From positions 1 through 62,291 of IMG/VR virus record IMGVR_UViG_3300036823_000041: a DNA stretch of 62,291 nucleotides; one strand, given 5' to 3'. The first letter of the stretch is position 1. Each line of letters opens with the position of its first letter. This stretch comes from a virus. Of this stretch, positions 41,622 through 50,300 are shown piece after piece. A program made the translations under genes and the position numbers. A model generated the notes under the pieces. That model saw nothing but the letters and a program-made list of their open reading frames with translations. It did not search any database and was not told the origin of the DNA.

Positions 41622-42021
41622 CATTTGGGGCGACTCGGCATATAAGCCGCCGGCAATGAGCTATGCCGGCGAGACGAGGCCGTCGCCGTTGCCTTACGAG
41701 GTCGCGCAGGAGAAGGAACGCATCAACGACGACGTGCTAGACGCTGAGGCCTTCCCTACACCGCAGCCCGGTCGGTTCTTCGGTATGCCTGAGATCCGCG
41801 TCGACGAGAGCGTCCCGCCGGGCGCCATCCTGTACGTCGGTCGCGACGAATACGGCAAGCCGAAGATCGTCGGCGCGATCTACAACCTGTGCCGCGAGTG
41901 CGGGAAGTTCGGCTGCGAGCTCGGCGCCGGGCATCCTTCCGACCACTTCGCCAAGTCGATCAACTATCCCGGCAGGTACGTTGTCCTCGACGATACCGGC
42001 TGGGTTTTGAGGGTCGTCTGA
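41572..42021 (+). CDS. Hypothetical protein
   Basis: 149 residues with AAAGGAAGC upstream of ATG 41572. A strand-rich core (PPGAILYVGRDEYGKPKIVG) contains CRECGKFGCELG and ends FAKSINYPGRYVVLDDTGW. No family recognised. Stop overlaps next start (TGATG). Confidence 0.55.
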   Translation: MKTYPDPTQAMQPAGSDIWGDSAYKPPAMSYAGETRPSPLPYEVAQEKERINDDVLDAEAFPTPQPGRFFGMPEIRVDESVPPGAILYVGRDEYGKPKIVGAIYNLCRECGKFGCELGAGHPSDHFAKSINYPGRYVVLDDTGWVLRVV

Positions 42022-42425
42022 TGCCCGGCAAATCGTTTACGACCGCGTGGCACAACTCGCTGATGCGCTTCGAGCCATCCTTCATCTCGCAGAGCTGCTA
42101 CGCATTCGCGGTCGAGCGCGGCTATGAAGAGGAGTATCACTTCCGGCAGGCGTGGAGCGCGGACTATTACCGCTTTCACGGCTCCGACTTCTACATGCCG
42201 CTCGTGGTTCGCATCTGGATGAAGGTCATCGAGAGGCACGGCATCACGCTCCCGCAGTACATGCCGTATGTGGTCCTGCCGCCCTACACCGGCACGCAGA
42301 TGGTCGACATCATCACCGCGATCGACGAGAGCCGGCGCCAGCGAACGTACTCTCAAGCGCAGATGGAAGGCTTCCTCTCTATGCTGGATCACCGCCGCGC
42401 GATCGAGAACCCAGGCCTCGAATGA
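42021..42425 (+). CDS. Hypothetical protein
   Basis: 134 residues. Aromatic-rich (EEEYHFRQAWSADYYRFHG) with helical second half (VVRIWMKVIERHGITLPQYM). No motif recognised. It is followed by a gap of 93 bases with a CTCGCC/GGCGAG dyad that could mask the next ribosome site. Confidence 0.5.
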   Translation: MPGKSFTTAWHNSLMRFEPSFISQSCYAFAVERGYEEEYHFRQAWSADYYRFHGSDFYMPLVVRIWMKVIERHGITLPQYMPYVVLPPYTGTQMVDIITAIDESRRQRTYSQAQMEGFLSMLDHRRAIENPGLE

Positions 42426-42518
42426 GGCACCGCCTGCTGATGTCCCGCACAAAACACGAAGAAACCCGGTAGTCTCGCCCCGTAATCCCGTGATAAACAA
42501 GGGAGCGGGAGGCGAGCG

Positions 42519-42689
42519 ATGGCGTATCCGTGGTGGCTACGATTGTGGGACTGGGCATTCTCGAGCCCGATGAAAACGTGCCTGAGATGCGGCGCCCGCA
42601 AATGGCGCGAGACGATGGTGCATTATCCCGGCGTCGGATTCTTCTGCAACGTTGACGAGTACGAGCTCTTTCGATGGATTCATCGGTGA
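42519..42689 (+). CDS. 56-residue zinc-binding miniprotein
   Basis: ATG 42519 to TGA 42687-42689, preceded by GGGAGGCGAGCG. MAYPWWLRLWDWAF is followed by a CLRC pair and GFFCNVDEYELFRW. It overlaps the next gene by 16 bases. Too short for a family call but composition and ribosome site are good. Confidence 0.55.
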   Translation: MAYPWWLRLWDWAFSSPMKTCLRCGARKWRETMVHYPGVGFFCNVDEYELFRWIHR

Positions 42690-43045
42690 GCGATGCCGCG
42701 GCCGTGGCGGCCATCCCGAAAGGGCTTATCCCCTACTTCTCGGCCCGCTGGCTCTGCATGCAATGCGGCAAATACCTGGCCGGCTATCGCAACCCGCCGC
42801 CACAAGTAGTGAAATGCCATCACTGCGGGCAGCCGGCCATGCTCGACGCGATGTGTCTCGGATACACCGGACGCAAGCTGCCATTCTTCGATAAGCCGCC
42901 ACACGGCAACTTCTTCGGAAAGATCGACCAGCCCTACTGGCAGCAGCAACCCGTGCGGCGCATCCATCGCAAAGGGTATAAGCGCAAAGCTGGTGAAAAA
43001 GACAAGCTAAATGGGTATCATCGCGAAAAGCAGGACGACGATTAG
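42674..43045 (+). CDS. Zinc-ribbon hypothetical protein
   Basis: 123 residues. CMQCGKYL and CHHCGQPA form a two-knuckle ribbon near residues 28-55; the C-terminus is strongly basic (RRIHRKGYKRKAGEKDK). Nucleic-acid binding is inferred. Confidence 0.55.
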   Translation: MDSSVSDAAAVAAIPKGLIPYFSARWLCMQCGKYLAGYRNPPPQVVKCHHCGQPAMLDAMCLGYTGRKLPFFDKPPHGNFFGKIDQPYWQQQPVRRIHRKGYKRKAGEKDKLNGYHREKQDDD

Positions 43046-43068
43046 TAAACCCCCAGGAGGCACCACCG

Positions 43069-43275
43069 ATGGACCTACAGCACATTTTTAGCTACCACGC
43101 ACCGCAGGGCGACCAGCTCGAGCGGTATAACCGCATCCGCACCGCGGCGCTCGTATTCGCGCAGGCAATCGTCGACGACACGCCGGCAGGCGCCGACCAG
43201 ACTGCGGCCGTCCGTAAGATCCGGGAAGCCTCGATGACCGCGAATGCTGCGATCGCGCTGGACGGGCGCCTGTGA
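43069..43275 (+). CDS. Acb2/Tad1 hairpin-domain-like protein (cyclic-nucleotide sponge candidate)
   Basis: 68 residues with AGGAGGCACCACCG-ATG. The sequence IFSYHAPQGDQLERYNRIR, then a helix, then KIREASMTANAAIAL matches the short phage family with YHPPxxxQ..RYxxIR and a terminal MxWANAAIAR-type helix. That family shares the helical-hairpin fold of anti-CBASS Acb2. Acb2 and Tad1 trap cyclic oligonucleotide signals made by CBASS and Thoeris. Here the usual Trp before ANAAIA is Thr (SMTANAAIA), so binding may differ. Function is inferred from family resemblance only. Confidence 0.5.
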   Translation: MDLQHIFSYHAPQGDQLERYNRIRTAALVFAQAIVDDTPAGADQTAAVRKIREASMTANAAIALDGRL

Positions 43276-43457
43276 TTGCCGACCCGTCAAACCGCGAAGA
43301 GCTGGAAAACCTGCACTTAAAGGCGCTGGCCGAGGAGCAAAGGGCTCGCTCGCGCATGTGGGACGCGATCGCGCTCGGCGTGACCGCTCTCGTGGATCTC
43401 GCGAAGAAGGCATTCGCCGACGAGGCAGAGCGCCGGAAGATTCGAGGTGGCCGATGA
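43272..43457 (+). CDS. Hypothetical helical small protein
   Basis: 61 residues from GTG 43272, overlapping the sponge candidate's stop. Charged helices flank a weakly hydrophobic helix (WDAIALGVTALVDLAKKAF), possibly membrane-associated. Co-translated with the previous gene. Confidence 0.5.
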   Translation: MIADPSNREELENLHLKALAEEQRARSRMWDAIALGVTALVDLAKKAFADEAERRKIRGGR

Positions 43458-43771
43458 AGTTTGGAGGATTGCGCAGAGCGCGCGAATCGCAGGTAAAGCG
43501 CCGCGGCGACGGCTCGGTCATCGGCCAGGACGACGGTCGACCGCCAGGCATGACCGGCCGGCAGTGGAAGCGGCTGCGGAAGGCCGAGCACGCCTTGCGC
43601 CTACTTCCATTGGGCGGACACCCCAACATCGACGCGGCGCGAATCGAGTGCAGAAAGCGCATCGACGGCGCGCACCGTCTCGCCGAACTTCGCGCATTAA
43701 CGCCCGGCGTTAAGTTCCGCCCGAGCCGGCCGCCGTGGAAGCGATTCAAAGCTGCAGAGGCGCAGGGATGA
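43454..43771 (+). CDS. Hypothetical basic protein
   Basis: 105 residues from ATG 43454, very Arg/Lys-rich (GLRRARESQVKRRGDG, QWKRLRKAEHALRLLP). Nucleic-acid binding is plausible. No family recognised. Confidence 0.45.
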   Translation: MKFGGLRRARESQVKRRGDGSVIGQDDGRPPGMTGRQWKRLRKAEHALRLLPLGGHPNIDAARIECRKRIDGAHRLAELRALTPGVKFRPSRPPWKRFKAAEAQG

Positions 43772-44115
43772 CCTGCGCCATCGGCCTTCTACTGCTTCTC
43801 TTCGCCGGGCACGCGCTCTGCGACTACCCGCTGCAAGGCGACTTTCTATCCCGCGGCAAGAACCATAAGACGCCCATCCCCGGCGTGCCCTGGTATCAGT
43901 GCCTCGGCGCGCACGCGCTGATTCATGCCGGCGCGGTCCTGCTCATCACGCACAACGTCTGGCTCGCGCTCGCCGAGCTGGTGATTCACGCCGCAGTCGA
44001 CTACGCGAAATGCGATGGCCGGCTCACCTTCAACCAGGACCAGGCCATCCACTACATCTGCAAAGTGCTGTATTGGCTGATCCTCACATCGCATACCATG
44101 AGGCTTCCATCATGA
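43768..44115 (+). CDS. DUF3307-like membrane protein
   Basis: 115 residues from ATG 43768, overlapping the previous stop. HALCDYPLQGDFLSRGKN, then LGAHALIHAGAVLLIT, ELVIHAAVDYAKCDGRLTFN and DQAIHYICKVLYWL match DUF3307: several His-containing membrane helices and a D-QxxH end. DUF3307 proteins are found in bacteria and phages; function is unknown. Confidence 0.7.
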   Translation: MTCAIGLLLLLFAGHALCDYPLQGDFLSRGKNHKTPIPGVPWYQCLGAHALIHAGAVLLITHNVWLALAELVIHAAVDYAKCDGRLTFNQDQAIHYICKVLYWLILTSHTMRLPS

Positions 44116-44405
44116 GCACAGCATTTCAAGCACCCGCGCCCGGCAGGGCCATAGGCTCAGGGAATCAGGCGTCGCGACCAGGCGACAGCGAAACACTCGT
44201 CGGAGTACTAGCCAACTGCGAAGACATTTTCTCCGAAGCCTCACGCAGTCTGGACCAGGTCTGCGGCGCAATCCTCGGCGCGGCACCGGAGCCTAGCGAG
44301 GCGACGGTCACCGGCGACCATGCGATGGATCGCGCCCTGCGGCTGCGCGCAAGGCTGAATATCATGTCGCAGATCTTGGCGCAGCTCTCCTCCCGAACGT
44401 CGTGA
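44112..44405 (+). CDS. Hypothetical small protein
   Basis: 97 residues from ATG 44112. After a Gly/Pro/Ser-rich start it is helical (ETLVGVLANCEDIFSEASRS; LRLRARLNIMSQILAQLSS). Last gene before the terminator at 44458. Confidence 0.55.
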   Translation: MSTAFQAPAPGRAIGSGNQASRPGDSETLVGVLANCEDIFSEASRSLDQVCGAILGAAPEPSEATVTGDHAMDRALRLRARLNIMSQILAQLSSRTS

Positions 44406-44457
44406 TAACTTAGCAGTCAGCGCCCACGGCTTTCAGCCAATAGGTGCCTCCGACCGG

Positions 44458-44493
44458 AGCCCTGACCCGCCCGCAAGGGCGCTCAGGGCTTTG
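44458..44493 (+). terminator. Intrinsic terminator-like hairpin
   Basis: AGCCCTGA (44458-44465) pairs with TCAGGGCT (44483-44490), with an inner CGCCC/GGGCG stem and GCAA loop. It is followed only by TTTGG, so termination may be partial. Confidence 0.55.
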
Positions 44494-44511
44494 GTGTATA
44501 ACGGGACCGAA
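44493..44511 (+). promoter_or_regulatory. Possible extended -10 promoter before the 44512 gene
   Basis: GGTGTATAAC places a good -10 (TATAAC, 44497-44502) nine bases before ATG 44512, giving an almost leaderless transcript. It resembles, but does not match, the five TATGAG late elements. Confidence 0.35.
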
Positions 44512-44757
44512 ATGTCCATCCCCACCACCCGCCGCGTCCCCTATCTGTTCGCCATCGCCCTACGCCGGCGCTGCACCGCGTTCGCGGTCTTCTATCCGCG
44601 CATCTATGACAATGCGCTCGGGGAGTCGGACGAGCGGCGTCACGTCCTGCCAGTCGAGGATCTCGCCCGGCGCAACGCCAACCAGCAGATGGAGAAAGTC
44701 GAGCGCGACGCGCAGATCCTTGCATGCGCCGGCCTTCACCATGTCGCCATGCTGTAA
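44512..44757 (+). CDS. Hypothetical protein
   Basis: 81 residues from ATG 44512. Arg-rich start and helix-rich end (EDLARRNANQQMEKVERDA). No family recognised. Confidence 0.5.
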   Translation: MSIPTTRRVPYLFAIALRRRCTAFAVFYPRIYDNALGESDERRHVLPVEDLARRNANQQMEKVERDAQILACAGLHHVAML

Positions 44758-44768
44758 AGGGGGGATAC

Positions 44769-44945
44769 ATGCCGCTCATCGTGTTGATTCTGCTCATCCT
44801 GATTCTGGTCGGAGGGATCGGATACCCGTTTTTCGCGCCGCTCCACCACGCCGCATACGGCTACGGCGGCCAGGGTATTTTCCTGGTCCTGCTGGTCGCT
44901 CTGCTGCTTTATTACTTCGCCGGACCCTGGACGCGGCGGCTATAA
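44769..44945 (+). CDS. Small membrane protein, DUF3309-like
   Basis: 58 residues with AAGGGGGGA upstream. Two hydrophobic segments (PLIVLILLILILVGGIGYPF and GIFLVLLVALLLYYFAGPW) are separated by a Gly/Tyr/His loop, the layout of DUF3309 short membrane proteins. A holin-like role is possible but the lysis genes lie 10 kb away. Confidence 0.6.
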   Translation: MPLIVLILLILILVGGIGYPFFAPLHHAAYGYGGQGIFLVLLVALLLYYFAGPWTRRL

Positions 44946-44981
44946 TTCGCAGCAACCCACATTGCGTGGGCAGATGTCGGC

Positions 44982-45012
44982 GGCGAAGCCTTTACGGGCT
45001 TCGCCCTTTTTC
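44982..45012 (+). terminator. Intrinsic terminator closing the rightward early region
   Basis: GGCGAAGCC pairs with GGCTTCGCC around TTTACG, followed by CTTTTTC. It separates the small accessory genes from the late promoter P2. Confidence 0.85.
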
Positions 45013-45023
45013 GTGGGTCGCGC

Positions 45024-45052
45024 TTTTGGTATGAGTTCCCGCGGCGGAACCC
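45024..45052 (+). promoter_or_regulatory. Putative late promoter P2 with leader dyad
   Basis: TTTTGGTATGAG (TATGAG 45030-45035) followed by GTTCC/GGAAC arms at 45035-45039 and 45046-45050. Seventeen bases separate TATGAG from ATG 45053; the right arm includes GGCGG as weak ribosome site. It directly follows a terminator. Confidence 0.65.
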
Positions 45053-47287
45053 ATGACCCATCGAATCCTGCGACTTGCCGGCCTGCTCCTCGTCCTCATC
45101 GCTTCCGCGCAGCTCGCGCTCGCGCAGTCGAAGATCCCGCTCATCGGCCACTTCGGCGGCGTCGGCCCGAATCCCGGCAACCCCACCACCTACCAGGTGA
45201 AGTTTGACCTCGCCTACTGCGGCTCGAATATCCCCCGGATCTTCGGCGTGCTTACCCCGTCGGCGACGACCGCGACCTATACCGCGGATTCGACCGGGCT
45301 CATCTCGAGCACCATCTGGCCGAATGACGACATAACCTGCGGGAGCACGATCGGCGGCACGCGCTACAACGTGACGTATCTGGTCAACGGCTCGGCCATC
45401 GGCCCGGTGACCTGCTACCAGGTGCTCTCGACGGTCGGCACCTTCAACCTCGACGCGGCGATTCCCTGCGCGGTGACGCCACCCCCGCCGCCGCCCCCGC
45501 CGCCCTACGTCGACGCAGAATTTCGCAACATGACGCTCTCGGGCGACCTGTTCGCCAACAACGGGACGTTTTACGGCCAGCTCAATGGAATTTTCTATTC
45601 GCATCCCGGCGACACCATCGCCTCGATCGAGGCCGAATGCGCGAACGCCTGCACCTACGTGGTGACCATGCCGCAGACCTTCACCCTTTCCGGCGACCAT
45701 ACCCTCGCCGCGAACGTGAACCTCGACTTCGAATCCTTCGGAAGCTGGACCATCTCGGGCGGCACGCTCACCATCCCCGCAATGGTTCGAGGGACGATGG
45801 CGAAGCACTTCTCCGGCTCTTTCAAGATGGGCATGATGCAGGCGCGGCTGCCCTTTGAGTGGTTTGGCGCGGTCGGGGACTGGAACGGAACGACCGGGAC
45901 CGATAACACCGCGTTCATGCAGGCCTGCCTCAATGCGCTTTATGCCGGCCAGTGCGTCATGCAGGCGAAGACCTACCGCACGACCGCGCCGCTTACGATC
46001 ACTCGATCCTCGATCGGCATCACCGGCACCGGGACAACGTTCGCCTTCCACTCTGTTTTCCCGAATGGCGTCCCGCCGGGCTCTACCATCATGACGACCT
46101 CGGCCTCGGCCGACCAGATCGACGTCTCGGGCGTGAGCGGCTCGAATGCCATCGCCTTCGGCGAGTTCGATCATTTCAACCTCGCGCGCAACCAGGCGCC
46201 GAGCGGCGCGGCGGCCGGCATTGCGCAAAACTACACCTTCTCGATGAGCCTTCACGACCTCACGCTCGAAGACGACATCTACGGCTTCTATCTCCACGGG
46301 GTCGGCGCTTCTTCAAGCGGTCGCCTTGAAAATCTCTCTGTTCTCTTCGGCCAGCGCGGATTCACCGAGGGCGCCGGAAATTATTACGGGTTTTTCATCG
46401 ACTCCTCGGATGGCAAGGCGAGCCCGTCTCTGCGCATCCGCTACACGGACGTGGATGCCTCGGCGGTGACCGGCGGCGCTGCCGTGGTCTACGGCCTGGC
46501 GACCATCGGAACCGCCATCAATGACCTGATGGCGTGGAATTTTGAGACGGCCTCCTGCACCTACGGGGAATGGATTCAGCAGACCGGGCCAGGTTCGGCC
46601 ATCGCGAGCTCGGATATTCACTTTTACGGAGCTATCAACGACGGATGCGTGAATAGTTGCGTGGTCATCCAGGGGACCACCCTCACGGGCGGCGCCGGCG
46701 TCGAGTACCAGGGCGGATACAACACCTTTGCCGTGGGCACATCGCCGGTCTTCGATATTTTGAATGCGGTCAACGTCCGCATCTCCAGCGTCCAGATCGG
46801 CATCGCGCTGAATACCCTGGCGTCGGCGGCCATCGCCGCGCAGAACTCCTCGAACATCACCCTCACGGCGAACCAGATTCAGGGCATCCGCAACGTCGGC
46901 ATCCTGTTCAACGGGGTGACGCAGGCCTCGATCACCGCGAACATACTCACCGGCAACGGGTCTGCCAACGGCCTCATTCTGCTGCAGAACGGGACCACCA
47001 ACGTTGCCGTCAACAGCAACACCCTGAGCACCCTGAGCGGCACCGGCCTGAGCATCTTCGAGGACAACACCAGTCACGGAAACCGCGGTTTTGAAACGAA
47101 TACCATCGCGTCGACCCTCACCGCGCCATCCCTGCTCGGATCGACCTCCATCCAGATCATGACGACCGCGCCGAGCGGCACCTGTGTCGCCGGCTCGTAT
47201 GTGATCAACACCTCCACAACCGCGGGCACGTACACCAGCTACAACTGCAAGGGCACCGCCTGGGTAGGGAACGGAACGCCGTACTAA
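45053..47287 (+). CDS. Exported tailspike-like beta-helix protein
   Basis: 744 residues. A clear Sec signal, MTHRILRLAGLLLVLIASAQ then LALAQ, opens the protein. An Ig-like domain follows to about residue 140, then a poly-Pro linker. From about residue 268, FEWFGAVGDWNG and DNTAFMQACLNALYAG are the hallmark of pectate-lyase-type phage tailspikes. The rest has right-handed beta-helix repeats rich in Asn and Ile (SSNITLTANQIQGIRNVGIL) and ends in a small beta domain. These normally degrade or bind surface polysaccharide. A signal peptide is not expected on a cytoplasmically assembled tailspike. Confidence 0.7.
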   Translation: MTHRILRLAGLLLVLIASAQLALAQSKIPLIGHFGGVGPNPGNPTTYQVKFDLAYCGSNIPRIFGVLTPSATTATYTADSTGLISSTIWPNDDITCGSTIGGTRYNVTYLVNGSAIGPVTCYQVLSTVGTFNLDAAIPCAVTPPPPPPPPPYVDAEFRNMTLSGDLFANNGTFYGQLNGIFYSHPGDTIASIEAECANACTYVVTMPQTFTLSGDHTLAANVNLDFESFGSWTISGGTLTIPAMVRGTMAKHFSGSFKMGMMQARLPFEWFGAVGDWNGTTGTDNTAFMQACLNALYAGQCVMQAKTYRTTAPLTITRSSIGITGTGTTFAFHSVFPNGVPPGSTIMTTSASADQIDVSGVSGSNAIAFGEFDHFNLARNQAPSGAAAGIAQNYTFSMSLHDLTLEDDIYGFYLHGVGASSSGRLENLSVLFGQRGFTEGAGNYYGFFIDSSDGKASPSLRIRYTDVDASAVTGGAAVVYGLATIGTAINDLMAWNFETASCTYGEWIQQTGPGSAIASSDIHFYGAINDGCVNSCVVIQGTTLTGGAGVEYQGGYNTFAVGTSPVFDILNAVNVRISSVQIGIALNTLASAAIAAQNSSNITLTANQIQGIRNVGILFNGVTQASITANILTGNGSANGLILLQNGTTNVAVNSNTLSTLSGTGLSIFEDNTSHGNRGFETNTIASTLTAPSLLGSTSIQIMTTAPSGTCVAGSYVINTSTTAGTYTSYNCKGTAWVGNGTPY

Positions 47288-47304
47288 AAAAACGAAGGAG
47301 CTCC

Positions 47305-50300
47305 ATGCGTCTGAAGATTCTTGCTCTCGTCGCCCTGCTGGTCGCCGTACCGCTTGCCGCCTCGGCGCAATATCAGGGATGCCGGCAGATGTTCCCCGGC
47401 GTGAGTGTCGACCAGGCCTGCATCCAGCTATCGGCAAATATGCTGCTCGGCCCGAACGGCCTGCCGCTTACCGCCGGCAAAGTGGTCCTGACCGTGACCG
47501 ACGCGAGCGGCACTCCCATCAGCTACACCCCGCAGGGCGGCACGAGCTCGAGCGGCGTCTTCACCGCGCAGGTCGTCGACGGTGCCATCCAGAATATCGG
47601 CGGCTATCCCTACACCATCGTCAACTCGCTTACGAGCTCGCCGGCGAACCCGAACCTGTATTTCCATTACCAGCTCGAGTCGACCGACGGCTCGCAGGTT
47701 TATCTCGACGCGCCGCTCCTGAATATCTTCTCCTCGACCGGCGGCTACGCTCTCGATGCCTACGCTGCCGGCGCCGGCACTTCGATCAGCGGATTGCAGC
47801 CGCCGCGCGTGCTCTGCGCGCCGTCGGCGAAGTACACCCAGACCGACGCACCCGCGGGCGCGAAACCCTGGATCTGCTCGCATCTCTGGCGCACTGACAA
47901 CTCGAACCAGTGGACCCAGAACCCGTCGGCAAACACGCAATGCCCCTACGGACAGGCGGTCGTCTCTCCGCGCGTCGGGAACGCCTATTGCATCCAGCCG
48001 GAGAACGCCTTCGCGCTTCCTGGCGAGGGATTCCAGAATCAGGCAAACGTGCCTGGCCCGATTAGCATCGAGCCCATTAACGGCTCGGGCGGCGGCTCGG
48101 CGTTGCCGCTCGGCATCCCGCAGCAGGACAGCCTCGGGCCGCCGGAACCCCCGGCACGTACCGCGGGCGCGCTCGATCTGATCGCAACCGGAACCACCTT
48201 GCACCCGCAGTGGATGAGCTTTACGCCGGCGATCATCACCCAGACCCTGATCGACACCAAGTTCAACGAGGGCTCGGCCGGCGCTCCAGTCATCGGCACC
48301 GCGCCTGCGATCAATGTGCCTGGCAATAGCTGGATCGGCGTCGGCGGCACCTTCGCGAGCGCGCCGGCGTTTGTCTCGGGCGGCGGCATGGCATGGACCT
48401 CGGCCGGCTCGCAGCTCATGCTGATAAATATCGGCAGCTACGGCGGCGACGTCACCTACAAGAATCTGGTAAACCCGGCCTTCGGCTTCACTCTCATCGG
48501 GTTGTCGGACGCTACCGGCGCCAACCAGGTGCAGATGCAGCTCGTCGGCACAAGCCTGCAAATCAGCAAGGTCGTCGCGAACATCTTCACCAATATCGGC
48601 AACCTCACCGTCGCGCCGACCGGAACCGATACCTGGGATTTCATCGTCTCCGGGCAGACCATGTCGGTGAAGCTCAACGGCGCGAGCGTGGGATCGGTAA
48701 CGCTGCCCTCGGGCACCCCTATCACCACGAACCAGTACTGGGGCGTGGGATTCGGCGCGCCGAACCCGGTGCTCGGCGAGTTCATCTACACCGGCACGAC
48801 GACGGTGACGAATCCGATTCCCGCGGTCGGAACCTTCTGCCTCCTCGGCGGCAACGGGAAATGCGGCCCGCTGGTCCCGAATCAGGGCATGGCGCCGCGC
48901 ACCGACGGCTACGTCTCGAGCGTTCCCGAGATCGGCTATTCGACCAACAGCGACGGCACCTCGAGCATCGCCTGGCGCGAGGATCGCAACAGCGGTCAAT
49001 TCGACGTGCGGCGCCCGCGCAACGGAGTGACCTGGGCGAGCGACCCGAATACGGCCTTCGCGAATACCGTGAACGATGCCGTCTGCACGACGATCGCGAC
49101 GCATATCCTGCCGACGGTCAATCTGCCGGCGGGAATCTTTCACGTCACGAATCTGCAGGCGCCTCCGACCCTGACCATCAACGGCGTCAACACGCAGCCG
49201 AACCAGCAGGGGACCACCCTGTTCAATACCAATGCGGCCAACGCGGTCATGGTCGGCGTCCCGAGTTACACGACGAGCTGCAATGGCGTCACGACCACCT
49301 TTGCCGGCATCGGCACCGTCATCCGGTACATAGATTTCGAAGGCCTGGGCGCGACGGCCGCGACCGACATCGGCCTGACGGTGACTCAGTCGACCGGCAA
49401 AGTGGAGTACGACTCCTTTAACAACTTCGGCGGTCCCGGCTTCCGCGTCACCGGCATCAACAACGCCGGCGACCATCTTTTCCTAAATGGCGATCTGGCC
49501 TGGTATTACAATTCGCCCTCCTACAATCCCTCCGGCTTCACCGATACGGCCTATCATGCCGCCGCCGAGCTCGGCAGCCAGGACGGCCAGTATCACGACA
49601 TCTTCCAGACGGGATGGCAGCCCTCTGCCTTTGTCGCGGGCCAGGGCTACTACAACCGCTGGTATCTCTGCGGCGTGCTGCTCGAGGGTTCGCCGAGCTA
49701 TCCCTTCACGAACAGCTTTGTCCAGGTAAACGCCAACGATCTGTGCCTCGGCCAGCAGGGCATCGGCGGCTACATCGTGACGAACAACCGCTTCGACCTG
49801 GCCCATTTCAATTCCGTGCGACTGCCTACGGGTCCGGCGCCGCAGCAGGCCATCGTCCGCAACAACGAGATGACGACCGCCTGCACCTCGCCGACGCTGA
49901 ACCCGGCGAACTTCCCGAGCGATCCCGGCGGCGTCTCGCCTGATCCAAACTGCGCCAACATCCGCGTCGAAGAGGCGTATCTCACCTCGCAAATCGGGCC
50001 GAATGAATACACCGGATCGTTTGTGCCGTCATGGCCGGTGGGCGCCGTGTTCTTCGAGCAGAACGTCTCAGGCCAGCTACCGGGCCGCGCAGATGAGCCA
50101 GGGCAGACCGTCATCGGGCAGACTGGCGGCGACCCGGTCGACGGCAATCAAGGCGTGGACGTCTCGCAGAGCATGGTCGGCGAAACCAGGGTGACCTTCG
50201 GACCCGGAGCGCCGGTCATTCCGATGAATCAATACCGCTCGATTCATCTGTCGAGCAGCACGGCGACGAGCTGGACCTCGGCATCGGTCGAGTATCTGGA

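Noticed and set aside
44493-44511. Sixth copy of the late promoter
   Set aside because: TGTATAAC resembles a normal -10 and lacks the TTTTGGTATGAGT core, so it is listed separately.
47428-49476. Long minus-strand open frame (682 codons) opposite the 1328-residue gene
   Set aside because: Arg/Ala/Gly/Val-rich shadow of a GC-rich coding strand, with no ribosome site or motif; the plus-strand frame has a signal peptide and beta-helix.
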